A DNA stretch of 64,000 nucleotides from S010-25 sp964441285 (lineage in GTDB: Bacteria; Pseudomonadota; Gammaproteobacteria; SZUA-229). Shown piece after piece: positions 52,865 to 63,083 of the stretch (position 1 is the first letter of the stretch; the number at the start of each line of letters is the position of its first letter). The translations under genes were made by a program, and so were the position numbers. The stretch is from assembly GCA_964441285.1 (NCBI GenBank), contig CAYTUK010000008.1, forward strand, positions 62,001-126,000. The letters are read 5' to 3'. Below the pieces are notes generated by a model. That model saw only the letters and a program-made list of their open reading frames with translations, was not told the DNA's origin and did not search any database.

Positions 52865-54637
52865 ATGAATAATACCAATATACAAAAACAGGGACATAAA
52901 CAAAAGTTACTGGCTAAATCTCTTTTTAATCAAGGCAATTACCCTGAGGCAGGCAAGCTATACGCACAATTATGCAAAAATTCACCTGATGCAGAAAGCC
53001 ATTTTAGGCTGGGCATTATTTACAACACATTTTCTAACTTTGCACTGTCAGAGCAGCACCTAAATGCAGCATTGCTGCTTAAACCCGACTATGGCCAGGC
53101 CTGGAGCCAATTAGGTATCACGCAGGCGGCACAAAGAAAATTTGATAATGCTCTTTTCAGCTTCAAAAAGTCATTAGAAATCAACCCTAAAAATACTCAA
53201 GCGCTGAATAATCTAGGCAATCTATACAGAGAACTTGGCCAATTAGCTGAAGCAGAAAACTGTTACAGACAATCCCTGGCATTCGATAATAAAAACTTTA
53301 TAACAATTAACAATATCGCCAATATTTTTCTTACTCAGTGCCAGTACGATAAAGCAGAAAAATATTATCTCCACGCAATAAAACTAAAAAAAGATTACTT
53401 TGATGCCTATTATAATTTAGGTGCAACCTATCAAAGTAAAGGCGATCACAAACTGGCAATAAAATATTATAAACGTGCCCAAAAAATCAAGCCAGATGAT
53501 TTTCAGGCATTAGTCGCTATTGCCAATTCACACGAAAAACAGGGGAATCACGATAAAGCATTAGAATTAATATCACCATTGCTCGATAAAAATATTATTA
53601 CCCCTGACATTGCAGACATCTACAGCAAAATATGCATAAAAAATAAAGCCTATGACAAAGGTATCAATATTGTAACCAGGTGCCTCACCATGCCCGTCAA
53701 CCCGATCCATGAACAGGCACTGCATTTTAGTGCAGGTGACCTATACGACAAAAAAGGCTTATTCGACGATGCCTACAGGCAGTATTTGCTTGCAAACACA
53801 ATGCGTCCATACCAGTACAATAAACAACATTATGAAAGAGCATTTGCTAACATAATAAATGTCTTTAAAGATATATCACAAAGAAATATCATCTCACAGA
53901 ACGAGTCCAATATGCCTGTTTTCATCGTTGGCATGCCCCGCTCTGGCACAACATTAATAGAACAGATTTTATCCAGTCATCGCGAAGTTTGTGGCGCAGG
54001 AGAATTAGCTTATCTTGGTGAAATAGCAGAACAAGCCATTCCAGATAACAAAAACATAAGATACCCGGAATGTATAAACCATTTATCTGCTGAGAAACTG
54101 ACACAACTATCAAAAAGTTATCTCACGAAAATAACCCCACATGGTGATGGCAGCAAACACATTAGTGATAAAATGCCGCATAATTTTATGTATGTAGGAT
54201 TAATTAAAAAACTGTTCCCTAACTGCAAAATTGTACATTGTTTGAGAAACCCGCTTGATGTTTGCCTTTCGATATACTTTCATAATTTCAACCAGAATCA
54301 TCCATATACCGATAGCCTTAATAATCTGGGGCACTACTATAATCAATACAGAAATCTAATGGCCTTCTGGCACAAACAGTATGATGATTTTATTATTGAT
54401 ATACGCTACGAAGATTTATTAACCAATGCAGAAGTAAATGTCAGAGATATGCTGGCACATATTGATCTTGACTGGGATGATAATTGCCTTAAATTTTATG
54501 AAAATAAACGAACGGTGAGCACGCCAAGTTATTCCCAGGTAAACCAGCCACTATATACCGGATCAGTGGAACGCTGGCGTAATTATGCTAAATTTATTGA
54601 TGAGCTGAAAACTTCCGTTGATGATAAATACCTGTAA
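52865..54637 (+). CDS. TPR-domain sulfotransferase 1
   Basis: A 590-residue cytoplasmic protein. The first 300 or so residues are about eight tetratricopeptide repeats (for example ALNNLGNLYRELGQLAEAENCYRQSL). A sulfotransferase domain follows: the 5'-phosphosulfate loop FIVGMPRSGTTLIEQIL near residue 352, DKMPHNFMYVGLI, and the 3'-phosphate segment IVHCLRNPLDVCLSIYF. Such enzymes move sulfate from PAPS to a hydroxyl; the TPR part usually recognises a protein. It is a paralogue of the gene at 61101. Substrate unknown; the cluster suggests a shared target. Confidence 0.9.
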   Translation: MNNTNIQKQGHKQKLLAKSLFNQGNYPEAGKLYAQLCKNSPDAESHFRLGIIYNTFSNFALSEQHLNAALLLKPDYGQAWSQLGITQAAQRKFDNALFSFKKSLEINPKNTQALNNLGNLYRELGQLAEAENCYRQSLAFDNKNFITINNIANIFLTQCQYDKAEKYYLHAIKLKKDYFDAYYNLGATYQSKGDHKLAIKYYKRAQKIKPDDFQALVAIANSHEKQGNHDKALELISPLLDKNIITPDIADIYSKICIKNKAYDKGINIVTRCLTMPVNPIHEQALHFSAGDLYDKKGLFDDAYRQYLLANTMRPYQYNKQHYERAFANIINVFKDISQRNIISQNESNMPVFIVGMPRSGTTLIEQILSSHREVCGAGELAYLGEIAEQAIPDNKNIRYPECINHLSAEKLTQLSKSYLTKITPHGDGSKHISDKMPHNFMYVGLIKKLFPNCKIVHCLRNPLDVCLSIYFHNFNQNHPYTDSLNNLGHYYNQYRNLMAFWHKQYDDFIIDIRYEDLLTNAEVNVRDMLAHIDLDWDDNCLKFYENKRTVSTPSYSQVNQPLYTGSVERWRNYAKFIDELKTSVDDKYL

Positions 54638-54650
54638 ATTAAATGTACAT

Positions 54651-54680
54651 ACTAACAGGATAGATAAAAAGGCTACAATC
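54651..54680. repeat. Dispersed palindromic repeat, end fragment 10
   Basis: ACTAACAGGATAGATAAAAA then GGCTACAATC is the left end of the family, without core or right end. It lies between two convergent genes. Confidence 0.55.
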
Positions 54681-54690
54681 ACTTAATTTT

Positions 54691-56985
54691 CTAAATTTTT
54701 TTACGGCACCAGAATACATACATGCTTGCAAATGTGTCGGGGTATTTTTCCTCGAATTGTTTCCAGTTGTGTAATTCAGACCGTGCATTTTTCTCAGAAA
54801 ACATTTTTTTAAACCCGTCTAGCACTGAAATATCAAGCATATCAAAACCGATAAATTCAAGGTTGGCTGAATCCAGCATAATAGCAATTTCATCAAGCTT
54901 GTAATTATTTTCATTTTCATGAAAGATCATATCTCGACAATCATCTAATGAATAAAAATCTTTAAAAGCCGAGATATTTTTTATCAACGCATCATCACCA
55001 GATTTCATAATTTTTAGTCGAAACTGACGTATTTCATCATCAGAAATATGGCGAGTAAAATCATCATAGATCGATTTAGCTTTAATAATATAACGTCTAC
55101 CTAATTGACTATAAAAACCAAGATTCATTAACCCACCGGGTTTAAGCACATCAACCAGACTCTGTAAACCAGTTAACGGCTTCTGCATATGATGCAAAAC
55201 ACCCACGCTTTCAATAATATCAAAGGTTTTACCTAAATCGGCAATTTTAAGAATATCCGCCTGTCTGAAATCAATGTGTTCAAGACCATACCCCATTGCT
55301 TTTCTTTTCGCGAAAGCAAGGCTTCTTCTACTTAGATCAATGGCAAGCATGGTTTTATGTTTTATACGCATAGCCGACTGTATAGCGTGGCTGCCCGTCC
55401 CACAGCCTGCTATCAAGATATCAGGTTGTGCAAATGCCAGTTCAACCTTATCAGCAGATGATGATACCTCCCGAAGAATTGCACAAACAGGTTCCGGTTG
55501 CTGTATTGTAAGGCGTTGCCAGACAGGGTATGGGTTACTTTCATACTGATTTTGTACTGTAAGGGATATATCATTATTTATTTCTGCTGAGGATTCAATA
55601 TTTTCATACAACTGATTCTCGATAATATTGTCTTCAAGCTGTAATGTTATTAGTTTGCTGTAGTTCTCTGTGTGATGACCCCTGTCAACAGTCAAGTTAT
55701 TGCTCATGTATAGTTCGTACAGTGATATATACATCGAAAGATAACAGGCATCGTGCCAGCTGAGTATTTTTGTTTTATTCAGCCTGTCAATACAGTCATT
55801 AATCACCTGTTGTTCAGCATCGGTTACCGTATAAACATAACCATTAATATAACTTCGAATTGCTATCGCAGCACATAAATCAGCTCGATTATTGTCTGTA
55901 ACCCTGTCTTTATCATAAGATAGTAACAATGCACGCCGCAGAATAATTAAAAAATGCTCAACCGCATAATCAGTTATCGGGAGATTGATAAAATACTGCT
56001 GTAAAAGCTTACACTGTATTATTTTTATAAGATCAGCTTTAATTTCCTCTGCAAAATAAATTCCGTTCTCTTCACCTGTCTTACTGCAAAGCGCATTGAT
56101 AACAGGTTCATTACATTTTATTATTTCAAAAAATATTACAGACAAAGCCTGTGCATCAGTTTCCTTATCAGTCACAATCGTCAGTATATTCTTTTGAGTC
56201 ACTGCATCAATATGCTCAATACCTGCTGACGAGACTATCTGAATATAACCCTGTTTTACTTTTGGCTTATAATGTAGTTCTAAACAGTTATTAATCGTTT
56301 TTATCGCCTGTTTCTTATCCCCGGTTTTATCCAGTAAAAAGGCCAGGTTATAATTTGCGCTGAGTGCGTCTGGCATTATAGAAAGTGATGCCTTATATGC
56401 TGCTATTGCCTCGTTAAAATCACCCCGCCTGTCTTCAATAATACCGATATTATGCAAGCACTCCGCAGGATTAATATTGCAGGATATACACTGCCTGAAA
56501 ACAGCAATAGCCCTTTCATTTTCAAACCGGTTCATGTGTGATTCGGCCAGTTTGATTAAAATAACCGGCGCCTGTGAAATAACCATTTCAGACACTGATT
56601 GAATAAAGTGGATACAGTCACTGTATCGCCCTTGCGAAAATAATGCCGACACATGCAACAGAATGATCGCTGTATTACGTGAGTCTTTTTGTAGAATCTG
56701 TGCAGTAAAGTCCAGTACATCCTGATAGTTCTGTAGCTGCTCACTGGCAACCGCTGCGTTGTAAATTGCTCGCACATTGCCAGGATCAAGCGTTAATACT
56801 TTTTTGCATTTATCTACCACAGAGGAAAAATCAGACTCGGCTGCACTAATTGCCGCAGACAATAAATTTGCATCAACATTATCCGGGTGAATAGAAATAT
56901 ATCCGGTCAATATTTTTTTTGACTGTTGTATATTACCCGTCTGAAAATACTGTATTGCTGATTGTATATCCTGTTGTTCTAGCAT
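54691..56985 (-). CDS. TPR-domain methyltransferase 1
   Basis: A 764-residue protein. TPR units cover about residues 1-235 (NLLSAAISAAESDF, ALSANYNLAFLLDKTG). A helical middle part of about 230 residues follows, unrecognised. The class I methyltransferase domain begins with the motif QYESNPYPVW near 485 and has the SAM loop ILIAGCGTGSHA near 518, then DIIESVGVLHHM. The ESNPYP motif is one I associate with TPR-methyltransferases in other bacteria. The target is unknown. The gene is on the minus strand, downstream of the OGT-like gene by 63 bases. Confidence 0.85.
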   Translation of the reverse strand: MLEQQDIQSAIQYFQTGNIQQSKKILTGYISIHPDNVDANLLSAAISAAESDFSSVVDKCKKVLTLDPGNVRAIYNAAVASEQLQNYQDVLDFTAQILQKDSRNTAIILLHVSALFSQGRYSDCIHFIQSVSEMVISQAPVILIKLAESHMNRFENERAIAVFRQCISCNINPAECLHNIGIIEDRRGDFNEAIAAYKASLSIMPDALSANYNLAFLLDKTGDKKQAIKTINNCLELHYKPKVKQGYIQIVSSAGIEHIDAVTQKNILTIVTDKETDAQALSVIFFEIIKCNEPVINALCSKTGEENGIYFAEEIKADLIKIIQCKLLQQYFINLPITDYAVEHFLIILRRALLLSYDKDRVTDNNRADLCAAIAIRSYINGYVYTVTDAEQQVINDCIDRLNKTKILSWHDACYLSMYISLYELYMSNNLTVDRGHHTENYSKLITLQLEDNIIENQLYENIESSAEINNDISLTVQNQYESNPYPVWQRLTIQQPEPVCAILREVSSSADKVELAFAQPDILIAGCGTGSHAIQSAMRIKHKTMLAIDLSRRSLAFAKRKAMGYGLEHIDFRQADILKIADLGKTFDIIESVGVLHHMQKPLTGLQSLVDVLKPGGLMNLGFYSQLGRRYIIKAKSIYDDFTRHISDDEIRQFRLKIMKSGDDALIKNISAFKDFYSLDDCRDMIFHENENNYKLDEIAIMLDSANLEFIGFDMLDISVLDGFKKMFSEKNARSELHNWKQFEEKYPDTFASMYVFWCRKKI

Positions 56986-57020
56986 GATGTCTATGGTTAC
57001 TGCAATTTGATTTAATTTGA

Positions 57021-57064
57021 TCTATTATCTTTATCTATACATCTTTATCTATACATCTTTATCT
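57021..57064. repeat. 14-base tandem repeat at the 3' end of the OGT-like gene
   Basis: Three near-identical units of about 14 bases containing TCTTTATCTATACA span the stop codon of the OGT-like gene. Such a slippage-prone repeat could change the last residues or the spacer to the next gene. Confidence 0.65.
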
Positions 57065-59304
57065 ATAACATCCAGTAAAACCGATTCAAATTTCTGAGTA
57101 AATGTTTTACTATCAAGAAGTGATGATATTGACATTTCATGCCTTAACTGGCTATGCAGTTGTTTCAGCTTATTGACATCATTTGCCAGATTCGTTGCAA
57201 TTTTTATATACTGCTGCGGGTTTTCAGCCAGAAGCTCGGTCTTGCCAAGTGTCTTTAAAATAGATGCGCCAACTCTACCGGCATGGCATGTACCATTAAG
57301 GCATACGACTGGAACTCCCATCCACAACGCCTCAAAAGTTGTTGTAGTGCCATTATATGGAAAGGTATCCAGTGCAATATCAATTCGGTTATACCTCTGC
57401 AAATGCTCAGTGGTTGTATTTGAATAGCTCAATAGTTCAAGTCTCGATTCATCAATACCTGCATTATTAAACCGCTTAATATGATCTTTTTTTATTTCTG
57501 TATCAGTATACTGCTTTGCTTTGATACAGAGTTTTGAATCAGGTACTTCTAACAATATTTTTGACCAGATAGCAATAACATCATCTGTCATTTTAGCCAG
57601 ATTATTGAAGGAGCCAAATGTGACATAAGTATTTTTCACAGCAGATGATTCAGAAATACCAGGGCTATCTTCGTAAGGCGTGTAACCAAGAAAGCAGGGT
57701 GTCATATATACAGGAGATTCAGACATCATATCTTCAGAACCTGACGGGTCAGTCGTATTATCAACAATTCTATAATCTACTGAGGTCAGCCCCGTTGTGT
57801 TTGGATAACCAAGGTATGTAATCTGTTTCGCTGCCGGTTTTAGTGCAAACATTAGCAATCTATTACCTGACGTATGCCCACAAAGATCAATCAGTATATC
57901 TATACCATCACGTTGAATAAGATTTGCAAGGGCTTCATCATCTATCATAGTAACATCACGCCATTTATCCGCAGAAGCCTCAAGCCTTTGTGTCACCTCA
58001 TCCCTGTTTTTTACATCAGAATAACAATAATTAATTACATTCTGTTTATTTGAATATTTCAGCAACCCTTCGATGAAGCAAGCTACAGAGTGCGCTCTGA
58101 AATCCGGAGAGACATAACCAACTTTCAGTATTGCGCTTTTGTTATTTTTTGATGGGATATTTGGAAGGGGCTTTATATCCTTTTCGATTCGCATTGCCCA
58201 TGCAAAGTGTTTATCTCTAATTTCAGCATCTGAATAACGATTTGTATAGTTAAGTGACATTAACCAGTTACTGCATGCATCATAATATGAAGGTTTAATA
58301 TTACAGGCATGTGAATATACCTCCTGTGCAATATCGGGTTTGCCACTTAAAAGGTATAGATTGCCTAAATTAACAACTGCTTCAACAAAATCCGGATTTT
58401 CGTTAAGCACCTTTTTGTATAGAGACGCTGCCTCAGTATATCGGCATACTGTTGCCAGAATTTTGGCATAATTATAGGTAATTATTTCGTTATTAGAATC
58501 AAGCTGATACGCTTTTTCAATTAAGCTTAAAGCAGTCGAAGCATTATGAGTTTCTTCGTACAGTAGAGCTAAATTTGTTAACGCTTCTACGGCCTCAGGG
58601 TCGATTATTAATGCCTTTTTATAGTAATTTTCAGCTTCACTCTGCGTATTACACAGACCATACATACGACCGATGTTGATATAAACATCGGCCTTTCTGT
58701 AGCCTAGTTCAATGGCTCGATTATAGTATTGTATCGCATTATCCGTATTGTTCTGACCATCATAAAGACCTGCCAGCCTTAGTGTAACATCCTGCTGTTG
58801 GGGGCTAATACGCAAAGACTCAATACATGCGGACAGGGCGGATTCAATATTACCCAGTTTCTGCTGTGCAATGGCCATTCCGCTATAAGCCTGAAATGCA
58901 TCGGATGATAGGTCAATAACCTTTTGATAGTAATCAACAGTCGTGACATAATCCTGTCTTTCAAGACAAATGTTACCCAATTCATATAATGCCGCTGTAA
59001 AATCTGGCTGTAACTGAACCGCTTTTTCTAATGAAATGAACGCATCATTGGTTTTGCCCTGCCCGCGTAGTGCAACTGCCAGATTATAATAGATTGATGG
59101 AATAGAATCATTAAGCTCAAGTGACTTTCTACAATATTGTTCCGCCGCTGAAAAATCCTGCATCTGCCCACATATCGCGCTTAGCATGAACCATAATTGC
59201 GCATCATCAGGGTGTTGTTGACAGAGATTAAGGCATTCTGTTCTTGCACTTTGTAATTGACCTGCATTGACAAAGGCCATGATTTTATTTTGAATCTGAA
59301 TCAT
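57049..59304 (-). CDS. TPR-domain O-linked GlcNAc transferase-like protein (SPINDLY/GT41)
   Basis: A 751-residue protein. About ten TPRs span residues 1-350. The rest is a GT41 catalytic region: VGYVSPDFRAHSVACF (His405 equals the catalytic-region histidine of OGT), LIDLCGHTSGNRL, YLGYPNTTGLTSVDYRI, FGSFNNLAKMTDDVI and DTFPYNGTTTTFEALWMGVPVV near 670. Eukaryotic OGT adds GlcNAc and plant SPINDLY adds fucose to Ser/Thr of proteins; bacterial members do similar or unknown reactions. It would glycosylate a protein in the cytoplasm. It heads a minus-strand pair with the methyltransferase. Confidence 0.92.
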   Translation of the reverse strand: MIQIQNKIMAFVNAGQLQSARTECLNLCQQHPDDAQLWFMLSAICGQMQDFSAAEQYCRKSLELNDSIPSIYYNLAVALRGQGKTNDAFISLEKAVQLQPDFTAALYELGNICLERQDYVTTVDYYQKVIDLSSDAFQAYSGMAIAQQKLGNIESALSACIESLRISPQQQDVTLRLAGLYDGQNNTDNAIQYYNRAIELGYRKADVYINIGRMYGLCNTQSEAENYYKKALIIDPEAVEALTNLALLYEETHNASTALSLIEKAYQLDSNNEIITYNYAKILATVCRYTEAASLYKKVLNENPDFVEAVVNLGNLYLLSGKPDIAQEVYSHACNIKPSYYDACSNWLMSLNYTNRYSDAEIRDKHFAWAMRIEKDIKPLPNIPSKNNKSAILKVGYVSPDFRAHSVACFIEGLLKYSNKQNVINYCYSDVKNRDEVTQRLEASADKWRDVTMIDDEALANLIQRDGIDILIDLCGHTSGNRLLMFALKPAAKQITYLGYPNTTGLTSVDYRIVDNTTDPSGSEDMMSESPVYMTPCFLGYTPYEDSPGISESSAVKNTYVTFGSFNNLAKMTDDVIAIWSKILLEVPDSKLCIKAKQYTDTEIKKDHIKRFNNAGIDESRLELLSYSNTTTEHLQRYNRIDIALDTFPYNGTTTTFEALWMGVPVVCLNGTCHAGRVGASILKTLGKTELLAENPQQYIKIATNLANDVNKLKQLHSQLRHEMSISSLLDSKTFTQKFESVLLDVIDKDV

Positions 59305-59425
59305 AGTATTTTACTAATTAAGCATTTTTAGACCGGGTTAAGCGTAGCAGGCAGTAAATTAACCTGTGCAAACAAACAGGAGAAACAAATTCTGCCACAT
59401 CAATTATATATTCTACTTGAGTTGT

Positions 59426-59453
59426 TGTTATAATCTGTATTTTGGCTATAATA
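59426..59453 (+). promoter_or_regulatory. Putative promoter for the plus-strand TPR operon
   Basis: TTGTTA (59426-59431) and TATAAT (59448-59453) are 16 bases apart, upstream of the gene at 59540. They lie in the AT-rich divergent region shared with the OGT-like gene. Confidence 0.4.
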
Positions 59454-59539
59454 TTTCTCAAAACGAATCCTCATAATAATATAAGCCACTGTTTTTATTA
59501 GCATAGCATATATAAAATAAATACATATTCAGATTACAC

Positions 59540-61084
59540 ATGCCACTCTCAGCACATAAGATACAAAAACTAAAATACGAACTACACCATCTTATTCAAT
59601 CGACACAATATAAAAAAGTCGAAAAACTCTACCCTAAATATAAAAATCAAACCATAAGTGACATTGATATCTGGCGGTATTTCGCTGGAGCACTTTCTGA
59701 AAGAGGGAATTTTACAGAACTTGCTAATTGTTGCCGTAAAATTTTAAATAAAACAGGTGATGACTTTCAGGCAAGGTATGCATTGGCTGTTGCACTACAA
59801 AATACAAACCAGCCGGATGAGGCAATCAGGCAATATGAAAAATTAATTGAAATCAAACCTGAGCATATTGATACACGAATAAACCTCGCACAGATCATGC
59901 AGGCTACAGGTAATTATACAGGTGCCTTACAGCAGTTATTATTTGTTTTTTCGAAACAACCGAAGAATAAAAAAGCACTCTTTATAACTGCCCAATGTTA
60001 TTACGAACAGAAGAACTATGTGGAATCTGAAAAATATTACCTTGGCTTTATCAATCTGGAAAAGGATAATTTCAATGCCATAAATAACCTGGGGCGGTTA
60101 TACGAAGAAGCAGGCAGACCAGAAATGGCGATTAAAAAATATAAAGAAGCTTTACAAATTAACGATAAAGTAGCAATAACCCATCTAAATCTTGGAAAAG
60201 TATTTGTAAAGGTAGAAAGGTTCTCCGAAGCTGAGAAAGAATTCTTAAGAGCAATCGAACTAAACCCCGGTCACCCGGAAGCCTATTTCAACATAGGGAA
60301 AATCTATAATAATAACAATGCGCTAAAAATGGCTAAAAGTTATTTTTTAAAATCACTTGATGCAGATATTTCAGCCTATATGCCTAAAGCTGATGAATTT
60401 ATACGCACCGTTAAGTTTTTCCTTGCTAATATAGAGGATCCTGAATTATTTAATGAAGATAAAAAAGAGTTTGTTGCCGATCTCTTTGATGGTTATGCCG
60501 ATAAATTTGATGAACACCTGGTCAAAGGCCTGGAGTATAAAACACCTGGTATAATCGGCGGTTTATTAAAATCCCATATAACAAAAAAGAACAACACTAC
60601 TATGGATCTTGGCTGTGGAACGGGCCTGTGTTGTAAATATCTGAGAAATATTTCAATTGATATTACAGGTGTTGATCTATCGCCGGGTATGATCGAAAAG
60701 GCAACCGAATTAAATTGTTATGATCATTTACTTGTTGGCGAAATAACTGAAGTGGTGAATAAGTTAAACCGTATTTTCGACCTTATTATTGCCGCAGATG
60801 TATTTGTCTATATTGCATCACTTGCGAATATTTTTCATGCTTGCCATTCAAACATGAATATAGGGGCTTATTTTATCTTCTCTACTGAAACATTACCTGA
60901 TGAATTAAACGATAATTACAGACAATTTGAATCAGGTCGGTGCAAGCATTCAACCAGCTATATAAATCAACTTATTAATGAAACAAATTTTCAACTTATA
61001 GAGCATAAATTTTGTACATTAAGAAAAGAAAATGGAAAAGAAGTTAAAGGTTGTATAACCGTTCTAAAAAAGGATGCCAACTGA
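59540..61084 (+). CDS. TPR-domain methyltransferase 2
   Basis: A 514-residue protein with about eight TPRs over residues 1-280 (for example AINNLGRLYEEAGRPEMAIKKYKEAL). A methyltransferase domain follows: FDGYADKFDEHLV at about 315, then the SAM loop MDLGCGTGLC near 354, TGVDLSPGMIEKA, and FDLIIAADVFVYI. This type resembles the NDUFAF5/BioC-like group, unlike the methyltransferase at 54691, so the two are not recent duplicates. It is followed 16 bases later by TPR-sulfotransferase 2 and likely forms an operon with it. Confidence 0.88.
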   Translation: MPLSAHKIQKLKYELHHLIQSTQYKKVEKLYPKYKNQTISDIDIWRYFAGALSERGNFTELANCCRKILNKTGDDFQARYALAVALQNTNQPDEAIRQYEKLIEIKPEHIDTRINLAQIMQATGNYTGALQQLLFVFSKQPKNKKALFITAQCYYEQKNYVESEKYYLGFINLEKDNFNAINNLGRLYEEAGRPEMAIKKYKEALQINDKVAITHLNLGKVFVKVERFSEAEKEFLRAIELNPGHPEAYFNIGKIYNNNNALKMAKSYFLKSLDADISAYMPKADEFIRTVKFFLANIEDPELFNEDKKEFVADLFDGYADKFDEHLVKGLEYKTPGIIGGLLKSHITKKNNTTMDLGCGTGLCCKYLRNISIDITGVDLSPGMIEKATELNCYDHLLVGEITEVVNKLNRIFDLIIAADVFVYIASLANIFHACHSNMNIGAYFIFSTETLPDELNDNYRQFESGRCKHSTSYINQLINETNFQLIEHKFCTLRKENGKEVKGCITVLKKDAN

Positions 61085-61100
61085 TTAATAAAATTCGAAT

Positions 61101-63083
61101 ATGAAATCAAATAATATTTTAGAAGATGCAAGGCTGGCATTAAACAAAGGGGATATCGCAAACGCTCGCCAATTCATTTATAGAATAAAAAATTACAGGA
61201 ATAACCCCGAAACATTGTACCTGCTAGCACTCTGCCATGCGATGAACAATGAATACAGTGAGGCTGAAAAATTATTTTCTGGAACCATAAATATTTCACC
61301 CCCTTCTGACGTCCTTCTCGGAAATCTTGGATTAGCACAACTTCATCAACAAAAAATTAAGGCGGCAATAAAGTCATTTCTCGGTGCCCTTAAAATTAAC
61401 CCTGATTATTATGATGCACTTGTCAATCTTGCATCATGTTATGACCATGTTAATAACCTGGAGAATGCAATTGTATATGCCAATAAAGCCCATAATATAA
61501 ACCCTGACAACCCCGTCATTCTTAACATTCTTGCCAGACAGTCGATGGCTTCCAATAATACTAAAAAATCAATTATTCTTTTCACTAAATCACTCAAGTT
61601 ACAAACTAACCAACCACAAATATACACACAGCTGTCTAATGCATACCTGCTTACAAAAAATTATGATCTAGCTGAAAATATTCTGATTAAAGGACTGAAA
61701 ATCCTGACAGAAAATCTGTATTTGTTAAATTCCCTTGGTGTTTTTTATGCATCCAGAAACAGGCATCAAGAAGCCATTAAACAATTTGATAAAGTGTTAA
61801 GTAAAAATAATAGCAACACAGTTGCTATCGCATCAAAAATCAGAAGCTTAACAGCATTACAGATGTTCGATCAGGCGTATAAACATATTATTAGTGCATA
61901 TAACCAGCACCCAGAAAATACTGATATATGCACTGAACTTATCAATTATTATATTTTAAACAGAAAATATAAAGACGCATACAACACATCTTCGTCTTTC
62001 CTGAAAACATTAAACCCACAATCTTTATTGCCCGGAAACATTGCTCTTGCACACAGCATCGCATGCCAACAAACTGACAGACTTGACGAAGCTAAAATAA
62101 CACTCGAAAATGTTATTAAAAATAACTATATTGAACGTAATTTACAGGAAAGCATATATTATTCGCAAGGTGAAATATTAGATGCCATGCATCTATACGA
62201 TGAGGCTTTTAAAAGTTATAAGGCCGCGAATATAGTCATTAAACAAACCACTGATATAGATTATTATGAAACTATTCTGGAAGATTTAGTCAACACCGTT
62301 GACAGATCATTTCTTGATAAGATTGGCACATCAGATAATCTGTCATCCACACCAATTTTTATTGTTGGCATGCCAAGGTCAGGAACATCACTGATAGAAC
62401 AAATAATATCCTGTCATCCTGATGCGTATGGTGCTGGTGAATTAACTGATTTATGGAAAATCGGAAACACCATTAGCGGTGCAATGAATATGCTTAATTA
62501 TACTAAAAACTTTTCAAGTCTTTCGAAAAGCAAACTAAACGAATTTTCCAATAATTATCTAGAAACAATAAACAAACTATCTAATGGCACAATTCGTGTG
62601 ACCGACAAGCTGCCGCATAACTTTATGCACATTGGGTTAATAGAGTGTTTATTTCCTAACGCAAAAATCATTCATTGTCGACGACATCCATTAGACACCT
62701 GCTTATCTATCTATTTTAAAAGATTTAATGACAATCATGTCTACGCAAAAAACCTTAAAGAAATTGCCCGTTTCTATAAAAGATATGTAACGCTAATGGA
62801 TCATTGGCTCAAGGTTTCCAGACTGCCAATTTTAACTGTTGAATATGAAAAGATGGTTCGCAACCAGAAGCATGAAACACTAAACATCATCAAGCACATT
62901 GATCTTGACTGGACAGATAAAGTCCTCATGCACCATGATTCAAACAGAATCATAATGACACCCAGCCAACACCAGGCCAGCAAGCCTATCTATACCGATT
63001 CAGTGTACCGATGGAAAAACTATCGGAATCACATACAACCACTAATCAACGTTCTGGGTGACCCGGAAACATACACGCAATGA
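61101..63083 (+). CDS. TPR-domain sulfotransferase 2
   Basis: A 660-residue paralogue of the gene at 52865, with a longer TPR region (about 1-380). The sulfotransferase domain starts IFIVGMPRSGTSLIEQII near residue 420, with DKLPHNFMHIGLI and IIHCRRHPLDTCLSIYF after it. PSB and 3'-phosphate motifs are intact, so it should bind PAPS. It overlaps the next TPR gene by 4 bases (ATGA), which implies coupled translation. The target is not known. Confidence 0.9.
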   Translation: MKSNNILEDARLALNKGDIANARQFIYRIKNYRNNPETLYLLALCHAMNNEYSEAEKLFSGTINISPPSDVLLGNLGLAQLHQQKIKAAIKSFLGALKINPDYYDALVNLASCYDHVNNLENAIVYANKAHNINPDNPVILNILARQSMASNNTKKSIILFTKSLKLQTNQPQIYTQLSNAYLLTKNYDLAENILIKGLKILTENLYLLNSLGVFYASRNRHQEAIKQFDKVLSKNNSNTVAIASKIRSLTALQMFDQAYKHIISAYNQHPENTDICTELINYYILNRKYKDAYNTSSSFLKTLNPQSLLPGNIALAHSIACQQTDRLDEAKITLENVIKNNYIERNLQESIYYSQGEILDAMHLYDEAFKSYKAANIVIKQTTDIDYYETILEDLVNTVDRSFLDKIGTSDNLSSTPIFIVGMPRSGTSLIEQIISCHPDAYGAGELTDLWKIGNTISGAMNMLNYTKNFSSLSKSKLNEFSNNYLETINKLSNGTIRVTDKLPHNFMHIGLIECLFPNAKIIHCRRHPLDTCLSIYFKRFNDNHVYAKNLKEIARFYKRYVTLMDHWLKVSRLPILTVEYEKMVRNQKHETLNIIKHIDLDWTDKVLMHHDSNRIIMTPSQHQASKPIYTDSVYRWKNYRNHIQPLINVLGDPETYTQ

